From assembly GCF_963665445.1 (NCBI RefSeq), contig NZ_OY762276.1, positions 343,501 through 407,500 on the forward strand: a DNA stretch of 64,000 nt, read 5' to 3'. Shown piece by piece: positions 10,604 through 24,039 of this stretch (position 1 is the first letter of the stretch; each line of letters opens with the position of its first letter). The notes beneath the pieces are model-generated. The model had not been told where the DNA came from. It did no database searches and was given only the letters and a program-made list of their open reading frames with translations. The DNA comes from an uncultured Desulfobulbus sp. GTDB taxonomy: Bacteria; Desulfobacterota; Desulfobulbia; Desulfobulbales; Desulfobulbaceae. Position numbers and translations under genes: made by a program.

Positions 10604-10627
10604 CAGATCGGAGAGGACTGGGTCCGA

Positions 10628-12073
<1,446 letters not shown>

Positions 12074-12219
12074 GGCGTTGGGGCAGGTCCTCCTCACTGG
12101 GGTACGGTTCAATCCTCAACTCGATAGGGCGGACAATGAGCGGCAAGCGATACGGCGCTTAGCAAAAGTGTACACGGATCATGAGGGAAATATCCAATGA
12201 AAAGAACGAATTGATTTTT

Positions 12220-15200
12220 TTAGTCCGTCATCAGCTGCCCCAGGCCCTGCTGTAATTCCGCCACCATTGCAGCAAAGGGCAAGGGCTTTTGGTTGCGGAC
12301 GCCGCTGTGGATATCCTGGGCCTTTGCGGCCCAGCTGTCGAGTCCGCACTGGAGCAGGGTTCCCTTGAGAGTGTGGGCGGCATTGCCCAGGTCTTCCAGA
12401 TCACCGCGCTGTTGCGCATCGCAGACCCGGTCTATGCCGTTTTGAATGGAACGAAGGGCTGCGGCAAATATTTTCTCGATCTGTTCCGGCGCAAGCCCGG
12501 TCGTGACCTCCAGATGGGTGCGAATGGCCTCCCGCCGGGAAACAGAACTGGTCGTTGGGGACGGGATCACTGCTTGGGCTGATCGTGTCCGTGTCATTCC
12601 GGTGGTGCGGCCGGTGAGCAACTCGACCAGAATAGCATGCAGCTGATCGGGTTGGAAGGGCTTGGTCAGATAGTCGTCCATGCCTTCTTGCAGGCAGCGA
12701 TCACGGTCGCCCCCCATGGCATGGGCGGTCATGGCCACGATCGGCAGATGACCGCCGCGCAGCTTGCGGGAAAGGACCGACCGCAGGGCCTCGGGCAGGT
12801 GAACCGGGACGCTCTTTCCCTGTTCCAGGCTGCGGATGGCCCGGGTGGCGGCCAGTCCATCCATGAGGGGCATCTGTACATCCATGAGGATAACGTCGAT
12901 TTCCTGTTCAGCCAGCACCACCAGGGCTTCCATACCGTTGGTCGCGGTGCTCACCGTATGCTCGCGGGAGAGGATCATGCCGGCGACGTCGCGGTTGACC
13001 TCGTTGTCGTCAACCACCAGAATCCGCAGCCCTTGCAGGGCAGGAGCCGGGTCCTTGGCCGTATCGAGGGGGGATGCATTGATTTTTTTCTGCGAGAAAG
13101 GCAGTGCCAGTTCGATATGGAAGGTGCTGCCGTGCTGCTCTCGGCTTTCCGCCCAGATCCGTCCCCCCATGAGGCCGACCAGTTGGCTGCAGATCGCCAG
13201 GCCAAGCCCGGCCCCTCCGTACTGGCGGGCATAGGAGCTGTCGACCTGTTCAAAGCTCTTGAAGATAAGCGAAAGTTTTTCCGAGGGAATGCCTATGCCG
13301 GTATCAATGATGGCGAAGTGGAGCCCGATGAGTTGGGGATTTTCCGGTGGTGCACTGCTCCTTTCCACACTGAGGGTGATGGTGCCCTCGTGGGTGAATT
13401 TGATGGCGTTACCGACCAGGTTGATCAATATCTGGCGTAGGCGCATATCGTCACCGATCAGGACCTCCGGCAGCTGGGGATCGATCTGGACCTGCAATTT
13501 GAGGCCTTTTTCCATGGCGGGGAGATTCAGCGTGGCAATGATGGAGCCTACGAGACGCCGCAGGGAAAAGGGCAGAGGAGCCAGTTTCAGCTGCCCGGCT
13601 TCCATCTTGGAAAAATCGAGAATATCGTTGAGCAAGCCAAGCAGGCTTTGGGCCGACTCGTAGACGGTCTTGAGAAAACGAGCCCGTTTTTTCTCCTCAT
13701 CGACCTGCATGGCCAGGTGGCTCATTCCGATGATGGCATTCATCGGCGTACGGATTTCATGACTCATGTTGGCCAGAAACAGGCTTTTTGCCTTGTCCGA
13801 CTGCTCGGCCCGTTCCTTGGCCGCCTCAAGGGCGATGACCGATTGCTGCAGCTGATTGGCCATTTCGTTGAGCGCTTCGGCCAGTTCACCCAGTTCGTCC
13901 CGGCTCTCCACCTTGAGTCTGGTCTCGAGCGCACCTCCCTGGAAATCCTTGACCCCCTTGATGATGGTCGTGATTTTGCGGGTGAGCGTGGCGGCCATCC
14001 AGACTGCGATCATGATCACCAGGGCGATCATGATGCCGGTGGAGAGGCTGAGGTTGGTGATGGTGGAGCGCAGCCGCTGTTCGATGCCGCTGAGGGTGGT
14101 GCTGAGCCGATGCTCCAGATTGCTCTCGTATTCGGTGGTGATTTTCTTGATCTCGGCGGCGGTTTCATTGGCCGCACTGTGGAACTCATCCACATTGGCG
14201 CCGATGGTGACCACGCCGAATCCGCGAAGGGTGTTGTAGCGGCCGGTATGATAGGGGATGGCGGCGGCGGTGGTCAGCTTCCACAGCTTGCTCCAGAAGA
14301 TGAGAAAGGAGCCCGAGCCACCGTGCTGGGTCAGGCTGTACCACCCGCTGCACTGGGGGGCGAAGTTGAGGTAGCGGCAGTCGAGCCCCAGCATTCCGGC
14401 CTTGGTGAGGGCGGCGATGGGGTTTTTCTCCAGGGTCTGCTGATGAAAGGTGGGGGCCAGCTGCTGGAAATGGGCAAAAGAACCGTCACTTTGGCTCCAG
14501 AGCGGTTCCAGCTCGTTGCTCAGCCACGGCACGGCCTGCTCGCCGGTTTTCGGATCAAAGCCGACGATGAAATAATCCCGGGGATGGGAAATGTTGCGGC
14601 CTTGGTCATCCCACATGAAGGCGTAGTTGCCCGAACCGGCATCGGAGATATCGGAAAAACGCTGGGTGGTCGGTACCACATGGTCGGTGAACTCCATCAT
14701 ATGGGTGTGATCAAGGGCCAGGGTGACATAGCCGGTTTTACGGGTACCGTTATACACCGGCGTAGCCCAGCGGATGATGCCCTGAAACCGCTTGCCCACC
14801 GGATTTTCCTTGCCGGCGTAGCCTGCCTGCTCCGGGGCAAAGGGAACACCCGCCTTTGCAGCCCTTGCCGGAGTGTAGGGGCCGATGATCGGAGAAGGCA
14901 GATAGGGCCCGATGACCTGGGAAACGTACACCTCGCCGGGGCCGAGTTGTTCCAGGTCCTTGAAGTAGGTTTCCGCACCGCACCAGGTGTTGCGGCGCTG
15001 GCTGATGTCACGGCGTTCGCCGGGCAAGAGGGAGGTGGCGGAGACCTTGATCTGTTCCTGGCCTTTCAGATCGACAAAGGTCATTTCATGATAGAGCGGT
15101 TGGAGGCGGGATGCTACTGCCGTATGCGGGGGCGCATAGTGGAAATCTTTTTTGTTGTCCGCAGAGCCGGGATCGACCTGGGGCATGGTTGCCTGGGCGG

Positions 15201-15696
15201 GCATCGCCGGTTGCCAATGGCTGCCGTCCTCGCTGAGCCGCCAGGGGGGGTGATCGATCACCTTGCGTTGGTGGACATCGAGAAAACGGCGGTAGGCCTT
15301 GGCCTGCACCGGCAGGTCGGCGGCAAGGAGGATATCCTGGTCCCTTGCCTTGAGGAAATCGGCCACCGAAGCGGCAATTTCGGTGGTCAACCGTTCGATG
15401 CTTTCGCGTGCCTTGAGGTCAAGGGCGACGATGGACCGTTCCGTGGCCATGGTCCCGGTCTGGTTGACCAGGGCCTTGGTATCGGTCACCATGGCGTTGG
15501 AATTCTGTTTGAACGTGGTTCCCAGCTCTCCGATCTGGCGGGCGGCAAAGAGGGCCAGGGCTATCAGGGGAAGAACCTTGATAACGATAAAAATGGCTAT
15601 CAGCTTGTCGCGAATGCCCATGTGAAGACGCGTCTTGGGCGTAGGGGAGGGCAGGGAGGTTTTCAGAACGTCGTGATCGTCGTTGAGCTGGTTCAT
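12220..15696 (-). CDS. Hybrid histidine kinase with large periplasmic sensor, REC and HPt
   Basis: Protein of 1158 residues, ATG at 15696; no good ribosome site, and ATG at 15621 is an alternative. Helix about 32-52, a periplasmic domain of nearly 500 residues, second helix about 545-568, HAMP, HisKA with His646 ([10 protein letters not shown]), an intact HATPase ([21 protein letters not shown]), receiver Asp939 (LMDVQMP), and an HPt with His1108 ([14 protein letters not shown]). The full His-Asp-His relay suggests phosphate is passed to an external regulator. It lacks the PAS seen in its two paralogues. The receiver contains the shared insertion at 961-983. It precedes the NtrC-type gene by about 146 bases on the same strand, so cotranscription is possible. 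Confidence 0.9.
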   Translation of the reverse strand: MNQLNDDHDVLKTSLPSPTPKTRLHMGIRDKLIAIFIVIKVLPLIALALFAARQIGELGTTFKQNSNAMVTDTKALVNQTGTMATERSIVALDLKARESIERLTTEIAASVADFLKARDQDILLAADLPVQAKAYRRFLDVHQRKVIDHPPWRLSEDGSHWQPAMPAQATMPQVDPGSADNKKDFHYAPPHTAVASRLQPLYHEMTFVDLKGQEQIKVSATSLLPGERRDISQRRNTWCGAETYFKDLEQLGPGEVYVSQVIGPYLPSPIIGPYTPARAAKAGVPFAPEQAGYAGKENPVGKRFQGIIRWATPVYNGTRKTGYVTLALDHTHMMEFTDHVVPTTQRFSDISDAGSGNYAFMWDDQGRNISHPRDYFIVGFDPKTGEQAVPWLSNELEPLWSQSDGSFAHFQQLAPTFHQQTLEKNPIAALTKAGMLGLDCRYLNFAPQCSGWYSLTQHGGSGSFLIFWSKLWKLTTAAAIPYHTGRYNTLRGFGVVTIGANVDEFHSAANETAAEIKKITTEYESNLEHRLSTTLSGIEQRLRSTITNLSLSTGIMIALVIMIAVWMAATLTRKITTIIKGVKDFQGGALETRLKVESRDELGELAEALNEMANQLQQSVIALEAAKERAEQSDKAKSLFLANMSHEIRTPMNAIIGMSHLAMQVDEEKKRARFLKTVYESAQSLLGLLNDILDFSKMEAGQLKLAPLPFSLRRLVGSIIATLNLPAMEKGLKLQVQIDPQLPEVLIGDDMRLRQILINLVGNAIKFTHEGTITLSVERSSAPPENPQLIGLHFAIIDTGIGIPSEKLSLIFKSFEQVDSSYARQYGGAGLGLAICSQLVGLMGGRIWAESREQHGSTFHIELALPFSQKKINASPLDTAKDPAPALQGLRILVVDDNEVNRDVAGMILSREHTVSTATNGMEALVVLAEQEIDVILMDVQMPLMDGLAATRAIRSLEQGKSVPVHLPEALRSVLSRKLRGGHLPIVAMTAHAMGGDRDRCLQEGMDDYLTKPFQPDQLHAILVELLTGRTTGMTRTRSAQAVIPSPTTSSVSRREAIRTHLEVTTGLAPEQIEKIFAAALRSIQNGIDRVCDAQQRGDLEDLGNAAHTLKGTLLQCGLDSWAAKAQDIHSGVRNQKPLPFAAMVAELQQGLGQLMTD

Positions 15697-15760
15697 CAGT
15701 TAGGCGTAATGTCGTATTCCAAAGGGAGGGGCCCCTGAAAGGTTGTTTCTTGGTGGAGTT

Positions 15761-15850
15761 GTCGTTCTCGAAAATAAGTGGGAGCGACGTTCTCAGCCTG
15801 GTCATGTGCTGATTGTACCCTCCGTGATTGTCAGGATCATGCTTTTGCAT
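15761..15850 (+). repeat. Dispersed hairpin-tail repeat, copy 2
   Basis: GTCGTTCTCG at 15761, a short AT loop, GGGAGCGACGTTCTCAGCCT, then GTGCTGATT. Same order as the copies at 26344 and 57834. It lies between two kinase genes. Confidence 0.6.
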
Positions 15851-15857
15851 GCATCCG

Positions 15858-18800
15858 TCAAGGTCCGTTCTGCCTGGTGAGAAGAGGGGCCAAGCCGGCC
15901 TGAAGTTCCTCGAGGAGCTCGGCATAGGGCAGGTCGCGATTTTCCCGGGCACCGTTATAGATGGTCTGGGCCTTCTCCGCCCAGAGCGATAGCCCGCACT
16001 GGAGCAGGGTTCCCTTGAGGGTATGGCAGGAGCGGGCAAGGATGGGGATATCGTGCTCGTGCAGGGCCTGGAAGGCGGCTGCGAGATGATCTGCCATGCT
16101 TGTGCAGGCGGCTGCGAGGATGCGTGCGATCAGTTCTTCCTCGAGGCCTGTTGTCTGTTGGAGAAAATGGCGGACCTGCTCTGGGGATGGGACCTCAGGT
16201 GAGGGAGAGGGCTGGGCAGGCTCGGCCGTTTGGGCGGCAGCGGGGCGAGGCCTGCGGAAAAGTTCGTTGAGCACGTCCTGCAGCTGTCCGGGGATGATGG
16301 GTTTGGTCACATAGGCATCCATGCCCGCCTCAAGGCACATATCGCGATCACTGCCCATGGCGTGCGCGGTCATGGCGACGATGGGCAGATGACGCTTGAC
16401 GAGTTTCTCTGCAAGGGCTTGCGCAAGAGGTTGCGGCAGGGGATGTGCGGCACTGTCCCCCCGTTCCAGGGCGCGAATGGTGGCGGTGGCGTCGAGGCCA
16501 TCCATGATCGGCATCTGCACGTCCATGAGCACCGCGTCAAAATCGGCAGCAGCGATCGCCTCCAGTGCCTCCATGCCGTTGTTGGCCGTGGTTACCCGGT
16601 GGGTCTGTTCCAGCGAGAGGCTGGCCACGTCGCGGTTGACCTCGTTGTCGTCCACCACCAGCAGGCGCAAGCCGGAAACAGGTGCAGAGGCCGCAGGGGC
16701 GGCGGAGTCGGTGTGGGGAGAAACGGAGCCATTGCAGGGCAGCAGGGGGAAGGCGACATGAAAGGTCGATCCGTGGCCTTCGGTACTTTCCACCCAGATG
16801 CGTCCCCCCATGAGCCCGGTCAGCTGCTTGCAGATAGCCAGTCCCAGACCACTCCCGCCGTATTTGCGGGCATAGGAGGTGTCGACCTGTTCGAAGCTCT
16901 CAAAAATCAAGGCCAGTTTGTCCCGGGCGATACCAATGCCGGTATCTTGCACCGCAAAATGCACCTGGGGCTGGGCCGCGGCATCCGCCCCCTCCTCGTG
17001 ACTGACCCGCAGGGTGATCGTACCGTGACTGGTGAACTTGATGGCGTTGCTCACCAGATTAATCAGAACCTGCCGCAGCCGCATGTCATCGCCGAGCATG
17101 CAGTCCGGCAACCGTTGGTCGGATTCGATCCTGAACTCCAGCCCCTTTTCCGTGGCCGAAACCTGCATGGTGGAGAGAATGCCGGCCAGCAGATCTTCCA
17201 GGGAAAAGGTGGTGCTGTTGAGTTGCAGTTGCCCTGCCTCCATCTTGGAGAAATCAAGGATGTCATTGAGGAGGCCCAGAAGGCTTTCCGCGGATTGGCG
17301 AACCGTTGCCAAAAAGCGTTGTCGTTTCTCCTCATCCCGTACCTGTGCGGCCATGTGGGTCATGCCGAGAATGGCATTCATCGGGGTGCGGATCTCGTGG
17401 CTCATGTTGGCGAGGAACTGGGATTTGGCCCGGCTGGCGGCTTCGGCATGTTCCTTGGCCCGCCGCAGTTGCTGCTCGACCTCCTTGAGCTCGGTGATGA
17501 TACGTCCTTCAGGGATGAGGAGAATGACCTCGCCCCGACCGTTCCTCACCGGGAAGATGGTGACATCAATGATTGCTTTGTGGCCATCGACACCGATGAG
17601 CGCGGTTTCAAAACGGATTTGTTTGCCCCGGGCGGCCTCGTCCAGCTGATTTCTGAGTTGTTGCTGGAGGTTCGGATCATCGGTCCACCAGGGCGTCAGC
17701 CAGAAGGGGATGCCGAGAACATCCTCGGCCCTGCAGCCGATGAACTCAAGCGAGGTTTTATTGGCGGCGATCAAGGTGCCGTCGGGTTCAAGCAGGCCGA
17801 TGAACTGAAAGCTGTGATCAAAGATCGCCTGCAGTTTCTCTTCGCTTTTTTCCAGGGCAGTCTGGGCCTGCCGTCGCTCTTCAATCTCACTGTTGGCCAG
17901 CTCTATCTGCCGCTTGAGTCGAATGTGCAGGGCCTGGATTTCCCTGACCATGGCCGCATAACTCATGGAGAGTTCATCGAGCTCCGCAATGCCGTTGTGC
18001 GGGAATGAGGTCTCGTAGCGGCCCTGGGCGATTTCCCCCGAGCGCTTAGAGATCTCCGCGACCGGCTCGCTCACCGTCCGCGAAATTCGTCGGGCATTGA
18101 GCAGGAGATACAGGAAAAAAAGCACGTAAAAAAAGAGCATGCAGCCGATCACCGTATACCCGATCTGTTGTGCCTGGTGCTCGAGCGCGATGATCGGCTG
18201 GAGAATTTGGTGCTTGTCCGCGAGCACCATCAACTTCCATCCGGAAACCGGTTCTGTTGCCAGGGCCAGGAGCATGCGGGCCTCTCCGACCGACAGTTCG
18301 CTCACGGCCTGATCGCGCTTGAGGACCTGGGCCACGGCTTCCGCCACCCCGGGCATCTTGGCCTTGAGCAGGTTGAACTCCTGCGGTTTGTAGGTGTCCG
18401 TGGTGACCTGGGATTGATAGACGAACTCGCGCAGTTCGCTCAACCCGAGCAGACGTTCCACGCCACTTGGCATGGCCATGATCGTTCCCTTGCCGTCGAC
18501 CAGAAAGGCTTCCGCTCCCCAAGGGAGGTGGAGGTTGAGAATGTTGTCGAGAAAATTCTTGATGGTGATGTCGATACCGGCCACCCCCTCGAGAAAATCT
18601 TCCCTGTAGATCGGCACGACGCAGGACATCATCCACCCCTGGCCAGCCGGATCAAGATAGGTTTCGGTCCAGACCGGCCCCCGGCTGGGATTGTGCTGGC
18701 GATCTGCCAAGTAGTAGAAGTTGAACTCCGGGATGTTCATCCGGGGAGCATACTGGCTGAACACCTCGTCGATGAAGGGATAATAGCGGTTCATCGAGTC

Positions 18801-19313
18801 AAAGGTGTTGAGGTAGACGGCAACGATGTTTTTGTTCGCCTGGTAAATATGGCGATAGACCGGATCGAGAACCGCGCTGCGGACCGCTTTCTCCCGTTCC
18901 GCCTTACCGATGTCGGTCAGCGTGGAATAGTAGAGCGAACCACCGCCGGTGTTGTTGGTCTGGTAGAGAATGCCGTTGTCGGCAACGGCCAGATTCGGTT
19001 GGGGCACGGAGGCGGGAAGGGTGAGATCCGGTGTTGTGAAAAAACGGGTGGTTTCGTTTTGGAGGACAAGTGCCAGGGTATGGATTCCTGTCAGCTGTTC
19101 TCCGAGGATACGTGACTGATCGACAACGATTTCCTGGAGGTGGGCGATACTTTCCTGTTCCAGGGTGGCAATGGATTTGGCTTGGTTATGGTCGTTGATC
19201 CAGAAGTACAACAGGACCAGGGCCAATTCGATGACCAGAAGAGGCACAAGGGCCGCTTTGCAGAATTCGCGAAAGACAAAACGGGCAAGCGTTGTGGATG
19301 GGGGATGCACCAT
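15858..19313 (-). CDS. dCache-HAMP-PAS hybrid histidine kinase with REC and HPt
   Basis: Protein of 1151 residues, ATG at 19313. Helix about 17-38, Cache-type periplasmic domain, second helix about 385-405, HAMP, PAS about 500-615, HisKA with His639 ([10 protein letters not shown]), an intact HATPase ([21 protein letters not shown]), receiver with Asp931 (LMDVQMP), and HPt with His1097 ([13 protein letters not shown]). It is closely similar from HisKA to HPt to the product at 12220-15696 and to the left-edge kinase, including the receiver insertion (953-975) and the [10 protein letters not shown] box, so they are probably products of tandem duplication with different sensor ends. Confidence 0.92.
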   Translation of the reverse strand: MVHPPSTTLARFVFREFCKAALVPLLVIELALVLLYFWINDHNQAKSIATLEQESIAHLQEIVVDQSRILGEQLTGIHTLALVLQNETTRFFTTPDLTLPASVPQPNLAVADNGILYQTNNTGGGSLYYSTLTDIGKAEREKAVRSAVLDPVYRHIYQANKNIVAVYLNTFDSMNRYYPFIDEVFSQYAPRMNIPEFNFYYLADRQHNPSRGPVWTETYLDPAGQGWMMSCVVPIYREDFLEGVAGIDITIKNFLDNILNLHLPWGAEAFLVDGKGTIMAMPSGVERLLGLSELREFVYQSQVTTDTYKPQEFNLLKAKMPGVAEAVAQVLKRDQAVSELSVGEARMLLALATEPVSGWKLMVLADKHQILQPIIALEHQAQQIGYTVIGCMLFFYVLFFLYLLLNARRISRTVSEPVAEISKRSGEIAQGRYETSFPHNGIAELDELSMSYAAMVREIQALHIRLKRQIELANSEIEERRQAQTALEKSEEKLQAIFDHSFQFIGLLEPDGTLIAANKTSLEFIGCRAEDVLGIPFWLTPWWTDDPNLQQQLRNQLDEAARGKQIRFETALIGVDGHKAIIDVTIFPVRNGRGEVILLIPEGRIITELKEVEQQLRRAKEHAEAASRAKSQFLANMSHEIRTPMNAILGMTHMAAQVRDEEKRQRFLATVRQSAESLLGLLNDILDFSKMEAGQLQLNSTTFSLEDLLAGILSTMQVSATEKGLEFRIESDQRLPDCMLGDDMRLRQVLINLVSNAIKFTSHGTITLRVSHEEGADAAAQPQVHFAVQDTGIGIARDKLALIFESFEQVDTSYARKYGGSGLGLAICKQLTGLMGGRIWVESTEGHGSTFHVAFPLLPCNGSVSPHTDSAAPAASAPVSGLRLLVVDDNEVNRDVASLSLEQTHRVTTANNGMEALEAIAAADFDAVLMDVQMPIMDGLDATATIRALERGDSAAHPLPQPLAQALAEKLVKRHLPIVAMTAHAMGSDRDMCLEAGMDAYVTKPIIPGQLQDVLNELFRRPRPAAAQTAEPAQPSPSPEVPSPEQVRHFLQQTTGLEEELIARILAAACTSMADHLAAAFQALHEHDIPILARSCHTLKGTLLQCGLSLWAEKAQTIYNGARENRDLPYAELLEELQAGLAPLLTRQNGP

Positions 19314-19461
19314 ACGTTTTCCGGGGCCACGGAGCTGAAGAAGGAATCAGTCATCAACTTGTGCTGAGACTTTACATATTGTTCCATAAAGCCGACCCAT
19401 TGACTAGGCAAAGTTGTCGTCGGCACAAAAACCTTTGATTACTCGAGGGGATTCTCCCTGT

Positions 19462-22400
19462 TCAATGGAGGCTCGGAGGAGAGAGCACCTTGCGAATGAG
19501 CACGGCCAGGTCTTTTTTGGTCAGCGGTTTCAGGGCGAATTCCCTGATGCCGTGGGTCGTGGCCTCCTCTGCGGAGATCAGGGTGCTGTAGCCGGTGCAG
19601 AGAATGATCGGCATATCCGGTCGAAGGGTGAGGACATGTCGTGCCAGGTCGAGCCCGGTCATCCCCGGCATGGTCTGGTCGGTGATGATAAGGTCGAACA
19701 GGTCCGGGTGGTTGCGAAAGGTCGTCAGGGCCTCCAGGCTGTTGGTGCGCACGGTGACCCGGTAGCCCAACCGTTGGAGCATGCTCTCCACCATTTCCGC
19801 CAACACTTTTTCGTCATCGACGAAAAGGATATGTTCGGTACCCTGCGGAATCGGCTCGTTCTTCTGTGCTTTTTGCCCTTCGTCGGGTAGTGCCACCGGC
19901 AGATAGATCTGGAACACCGTCCCCTCTTTCGCACTGCTTTTGAGGTCGATGAAACCGTTGTAGCCGTTGACGATGCCATGGACGATGGACAGCCCCATGC
20001 CGGTGCCCTTGCCCAGTCCCTTGGTGGTGAAGAAGGGGTCGAATATGCGATCGCGAATGGAGGCCGGGATTTCTTTGCCGGTATTGCCGACCAGCAGTTC
20101 CACGTAGTCACCAGGGTGAACCTGAAGGGGAGGACGGAGATCCGGCGAGGGCAAGGTGACGTTTTTCAGGGTGATGGTCAAGGTGCCGCCGGTTTCCTCC
20201 ATGGCATGGAAGGCGTTGGTGCAGAGATTCATCAGGATCTGATGGAGCTGGGTCGGGTCGATATGGAGGGGACCGGCCTTGGGGGAAATTTGCTGGACAA
20301 TGGCAATGGTGCTGGGCAGGGTCGGCCGGAGCAGCTTGATCACCTCCTTGACGATGTTCGACGGCATGAGGTTGATCGGTTCGGTTTCGCTTTGTCGGCT
20401 GAAGACCAGGATCTGCCGCACCAGCTCCTTGGCCCGATGACCGGCCTTGAGGATCTGATCCAGATCCCGGGCCAGCGGTGTACCCTTTTCGGCCACCTCC
20501 TTGGCCATGTCGGCATAACCAATGATTGCGGCCAGGATATTGTTGAAATCATGGGCTATGCCGCCCGCCAGGGTGCCGATGGCCTCGAGCTTTTGCGATT
20601 GCAGCAACTGGGCCTGCAGGGTCTTGGCCTTTTCTTCGGTCAGCTTGCGGGTGGTGATATCCTGAATCATCGCCACGTAATGGCCGATTGAGCCGTCCTG
20701 GTTGCGAACACAACGGGAAATCACCTCGGTGTGAACGATGGTGCCATCCTTTCTGACAAACCGTTTTTCGGCGTGGAATCCATCGGTCTCGAGCTGCTGG
20801 ATGCGGGCAAAGCGGCTCAGATCCTTGGCACGATCGTCGGCATGGGTGAGGTCATGCCAGCTCTTGCGGGCCAGCTCTTCTTTGCTGTAGCCGAGAATTT
20901 CGCACAACCTGTTGTTGAAATGGAGAAAATGCCGGTCACTGGAGAGCATCGCCATGCCGATCAGGCCCAGCTCGAAGTAGTTGCGCAACCGTTGTTCACT
21001 TTCCCGCAGGGCCTCTTCCGCCTTTCTCCTTTTGGTGATGTCGTCATACAGCCACAGGCGGCCATCTTGGCGTTCGTTGACAACGATGGGGATGAAATCC
21101 CGCTGATAGGTGCGGTCCTGGCTTATGGCGATCATTTCATCACGCACCGGCTGGCGGGTGTCGAGGATAGCCTGTATTCGGGCGAGAAATGCCTGCGGAT
21201 CCTCTATCACCGGTATCATTTTTTGCAGCAGTTCCTCCGGCCGGCAGCCGATCAACTGTTCCAGTGGCTCGTTCAGGTCAAACAGGGCGCAAAAGGCCGG
21301 ATTGACGAATTCCACCCGTTCGGCATCGCTGACCACCAGGACCCCGGGATAGAGGCTTGCGAGCATAATCTGGAAACGTTTGAGGGTGGTCTGCAGTTTT
21401 TCCTCGGCAAGTTGCCGTTCGAGTTCTCCGGCAACACGGCCGGCAACCAGCTTCATGATGTTTTCCGCCAGAGACCGATTGGCAAGGGGGGCGCGACCGA
21501 TGGCGGTAATCAGTCCGATCGGTTTGCGGGCATGATCGAAGAGCGTCACCCCAAGGTAACTCTCGGCGGAGAATTCTCGCAGGATCGGCGCGTTTGGATA
21601 TTTGCGGCCGACCTGTTCGGGAAAACAGCAGACGTCGCGGCCTACGGTATCGGTACAGGGGGTATCGTTGAGGCTGTAGGTGAATCCGGCAATGATTTCG
21701 TTGTCGCGCCAGACGGCCACGGTCCGTGCCAAGGTCCCCTTTTGTTGCAATTCGCTCACGCAAACAAGATCCATGCCCAGGTGTTCGGCCAGATAGCGAA
21801 CCAGTGCTTCAAAAAATGGGGCCTTGCCGTATTCGGCGGAGGCGCGCGCAAGAAAGCTCTGTACCTCTCCCAGTTGTTTTTTTTCGGTGATATCGGTGAC
21901 AAAACCATCAATGACCCACGCTTCGCCGCCATCTGCACGCTCGCCGTCTACGGTGCGGGTGGCGCTGACGGCTATCCAGGCTCTCTCTCCGTTCCGTTTC
22001 CGTACCTGCAGCTCATGGTTGCGAACCGTGCCCTGTGTCTGGATTCGGGCAAAAAAATCCCGGCAGGATTGCTGCTCAGGATCGATATGGCGTGCTATGT
22101 CAAGGGGGGGCGCGGTATCTCTCGAGATTTCCTCATATCCGAGAAAGGTCCGCAGGGCGGGGTTGGCCTCGATGATTGTTCCATCCATGGAGCATCGAAA
22201 AATGCCCAGAGGCGAGTTGGAGAAGAGATGGCGATACCTGGCTTCGCTTTGCCCCAGGGCTTCACGGCTTTGTTGCAGTTCGCGGTTGAGTTGGTGGCGC
22301 TGCAGGGTCATGGTGATCGCCGTGGCCAGCTCCTCTTCCGCCACTGGTTTGGCGAGGAGTCCACAGGGAGCTACATTTTTGGCCTGCTCGACAAAGGCTT

Positions 22401-22662
22401 CCTGGGAAAAACCGGTAAGGAGGAGTATGGGGACATCGGCAAAGGCAGAAATTTCCGCAGCGGCGCCGATGCCGTTTTGCGGGCCGGCCAGTTCGATGTC
22501 CATCAGGATCAGGTCAAGGCTTCGTTGATGGGCTATGGCCACCGCCTCTTCGCCGGTTGCCACCGGCCCCAGGGGGAGAAATCCAAGTCGCTCGATGATG
22601 GTTTTGAGATGTGCGGCAAGAATGCCGTCACCTTCAACGATGAGCAGTATTGCCTTGTTCAT
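19462..22662 (-). CDS. Cytosolic REC-PAS-GAF-PAS-PAS-HisKA-HATPase-REC hybrid kinase
   Basis: Protein of 1066 residues without membrane helices. Start ATG at 22662 (MNKAILLIVEG); a TTG 14 codons upstream is less likely. N-terminal receiver with Asp in LILMDIEL, but VEGDG replaces the usual VEDD/VEDE acidic start. Then PAS, GAF about 270-430, two further PAS domains, HisKA with His704 (GGIAHDFNN), HATPase, and a C-terminal receiver (FVDDE, IITDQTMP). The N-box MNLCTNA is intact, but the G1 box is NTGKE rather than DxGxG, which could weaken nucleotide binding. Overall build resembles the kinase at 3245. It is the first gene of the signalling block on the minus strand. Confidence 0.9.
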   Translation of the reverse strand: MNKAILLIVEGDGILAAHLKTIIERLGFLPLGPVATGEEAVAIAHQRSLDLILMDIELAGPQNGIGAAAEISAFADVPILLLTGFSQEAFVEQAKNVAPCGLLAKPVAEEELATAITMTLQRHQLNRELQQSREALGQSEARYRHLFSNSPLGIFRCSMDGTIIEANPALRTFLGYEEISRDTAPPLDIARHIDPEQQSCRDFFARIQTQGTVRNHELQVRKRNGERAWIAVSATRTVDGERADGGEAWVIDGFVTDITEKKQLGEVQSFLARASAEYGKAPFFEALVRYLAEHLGMDLVCVSELQQKGTLARTVAVWRDNEIIAGFTYSLNDTPCTDTVGRDVCCFPEQVGRKYPNAPILREFSAESYLGVTLFDHARKPIGLITAIGRAPLANRSLAENIMKLVAGRVAGELERQLAEEKLQTTLKRFQIMLASLYPGVLVVSDAERVEFVNPAFCALFDLNEPLEQLIGCRPEELLQKMIPVIEDPQAFLARIQAILDTRQPVRDEMIAISQDRTYQRDFIPIVVNERQDGRLWLYDDITKRRKAEEALRESEQRLRNYFELGLIGMAMLSSDRHFLHFNNRLCEILGYSKEELARKSWHDLTHADDRAKDLSRFARIQQLETDGFHAEKRFVRKDGTIVHTEVISRCVRNQDGSIGHYVAMIQDITTRKLTEEKAKTLQAQLLQSQKLEAIGTLAGGIAHDFNNILAAIIGYADMAKEVAEKGTPLARDLDQILKAGHRAKELVRQILVFSRQSETEPINLMPSNIVKEVIKLLRPTLPSTIAIVQQISPKAGPLHIDPTQLHQILMNLCTNAFHAMEETGGTLTITLKNVTLPSPDLRPPLQVHPGDYVELLVGNTGKEIPASIRDRIFDPFFTTKGLGKGTGMGLSIVHGIVNGYNGFIDLKSSAKEGTVFQIYLPVALPDEGQKAQKNEPIPQGTEHILFVDDEKVLAEMVESMLQRLGYRVTVRTNSLEALTTFRNHPDLFDLIITDQTMPGMTGLDLARHVLTLRPDMPIILCTGYSTLISAEEATTHGIREFALKPLTKKDLAVLIRKVLSPPSLH

Positions 22663-23160
22663 GGGGGTGTCCAAACGGTTGCCGCAGGAGGAGGGCAGGG
22701 GCAACGATGGGGAAGGCAGCGCTGCGATGACGTCGCCTTGGCAGCGGGTGTTCTTCGGTTCGGAACCGGGTGCGCATTCCCGCCAGCTGGCTGAGGCTCC
22801 TCTGGAGTTGTGTCGCGGTGTTCCGGGGGGGCTCGGTCATGGGCCTGCTCCTCACTGCTTGGGCAATATTTGTGGAAGGGCCAGAAAATGGTGCCGGCAA
22901 CAGGGGGGACCGTTTGAAGGCGGCGCTCGGTGTCCAAACCAGGGCCCCTGCCCTTACATGTAGGCAAATACTAGCATAGAGAAAGAACAACAACAAGGCA
23001 AACGATTCAACAACTTAAGAAGTTGCCGGCAAATGCGGGATCCCCTGGCGGAGAGCGGGTATGGTGGGCGGAGCTCAGATGCTGGGAAAGGCTTGAAAAC
23101 CAAGGAACCCCCTCCCCGGTCAATGCAATCCAACCGGAGAGAGGGGGAGAGGATAGGAAA
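22663..23160. other. Intergenic stretch between kinase and porin-like gene
   Basis: About 500 bases. It holds the terminator of the outer-membrane gene (23108-23147) and a small perfect inverted repeat CAACTT-AAG-AAGTTG near 23012. Short minus-strand ORFs here have no recognisable domain or ribosome site. Confidence 0.6.
23108..23147 (-). terminator. Terminator of the outer-membrane protein gene
   Basis: CCCCCTC/GAGGGGG arms close a GC-rich hairpin just after the stop codon on the minus strand, followed by TTCCTTGGTTTTC. Confidence 0.65.
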
Positions 23161-23910
23161 TCAGAAGGTGTAGGACAGGCTTACACCGCCGTAGACATTG
23201 GTGTGGACAGTCTCATCGCTGAGAACATCGTCATCCATAGTATCCGATAAAGCCAGATGGGCGCCGATGCCAAAGGCGTCGGTGACCTTATAGTTCAGGG
23301 ATGCACTGAGAACGTAGTTGAAGAAACCGCTGTCGGCGTCGGCGTTGCCACCGTAGTACTCGGCAAAATTTTCAGTTGCGTAACTGATCAAGCCGCCCAA
23401 GGCGAGATTTGTTTTGTCATTAATGTCGTAGGAATAGCCGAGCTCCAGGGTGATGTAGAAGCCATCGGCCATGTCGCAGTCATAGTATATTGTGCTGCCG
23501 ATGCTGAATCCGTAACCCAACTCATGGCTCAGACCGACATAGAGTTCAGTGGTACTTTCGAGGTCGATATCAGGAAAGGTGTATTCGATAATACCAACCT
23601 TGCCATCGAAAGTGCCAAGGGTGAATGCATAATTCAGGGTAATATCAACTTCCGAGAATTCACCGCTGTGGAACTCATCGTTATAGCTATCATCAAGATC
23701 CATGTTCCCCCAGATATTGATGGAAAAACCATTTTCTGTGGCAACATCGATGCTTGGCTGGAGGACGATGCTGTCGTTGCCCGTCATACCACGCCAAACA
23801 TAGGCGCTGTTGATGTCCATTGCTGCGGTGGCGGTTGCCGCTTCGGCCTGGGATGCCCCTCCGGCAGTGGTCAGTGCGGCCAATGCGGCCATGGAAATTA
23901 CGCGTTTCAT
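23161..23910 (-). CDS. Outer-membrane beta-barrel protein (TorF-like putative porin)
   Basis: Secreted protein of 249 residues. ATG at 23910 has AAGGAGAG seven bases upstream. Cleavable signal peptide (MKRVISMAALAALTTAGGASQAEA), then short alternating strands rich in Asp, Gly and aromatic residues, ending in Phe (GGVSLSYTF), the usual sign of barrel insertion. SAYVWRGMTG near the mature N-terminus resembles the SxYxWRG start of TorF-type putative porins. The chain is acidic, typical of an extracellular barrel. A substrate cannot be assigned. A sigma-54-like -24/-12 element lies about 130-145 bases upstream and a strong hairpin terminator follows, so it is probably a single-gene unit. Confidence 0.75.
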   Translation of the reverse strand: MKRVISMAALAALTTAGGASQAEAATATAAMDINSAYVWRGMTGNDSIVLQPSIDVATENGFSINIWGNMDLDDSYNDEFHSGEFSEVDITLNYAFTLGTFDGKVGIIEYTFPDIDLESTTELYVGLSHELGYGFSIGSTIYYDCDMADGFYITLELGYSYDINDKTNLALGGLISYATENFAEYYGGNADADSGFFNYVLSASLNYKVTDAFGIGAHLALSDTMDDDVLSDETVHTNVYGGVSLSYTF

Positions 23911-24039
23911 TCTTCTCTCCTTTTATAAGCAATTCTTCATTGTGCATCACAACGGTGCGGTGTGGAAATGCCTCGTCCGTTGAGTCGATGGGTACGGAAA
24001 TCAGCACCTCCGGGCCTGTGTATCCCTTTGCCTTGTTCA

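Noticed and set aside
13648..15738. Long plus-strand open frame opposite the kinase at 12220
   Set aside because: Antisense shadow: the minus-strand frame has a full set of kinase motifs, and the plus frame has no domain, ribosome site or sensible composition. The same holds for other long frames opposite the kinases, the M16 peptidase and feoB.
22634..22996. 120-codon minus-strand ORF before the kinase at 19462
   Set aside because: Overlaps the kinase start in another frame, no ribosome site, low-complexity Pro/Arg-rich translation.
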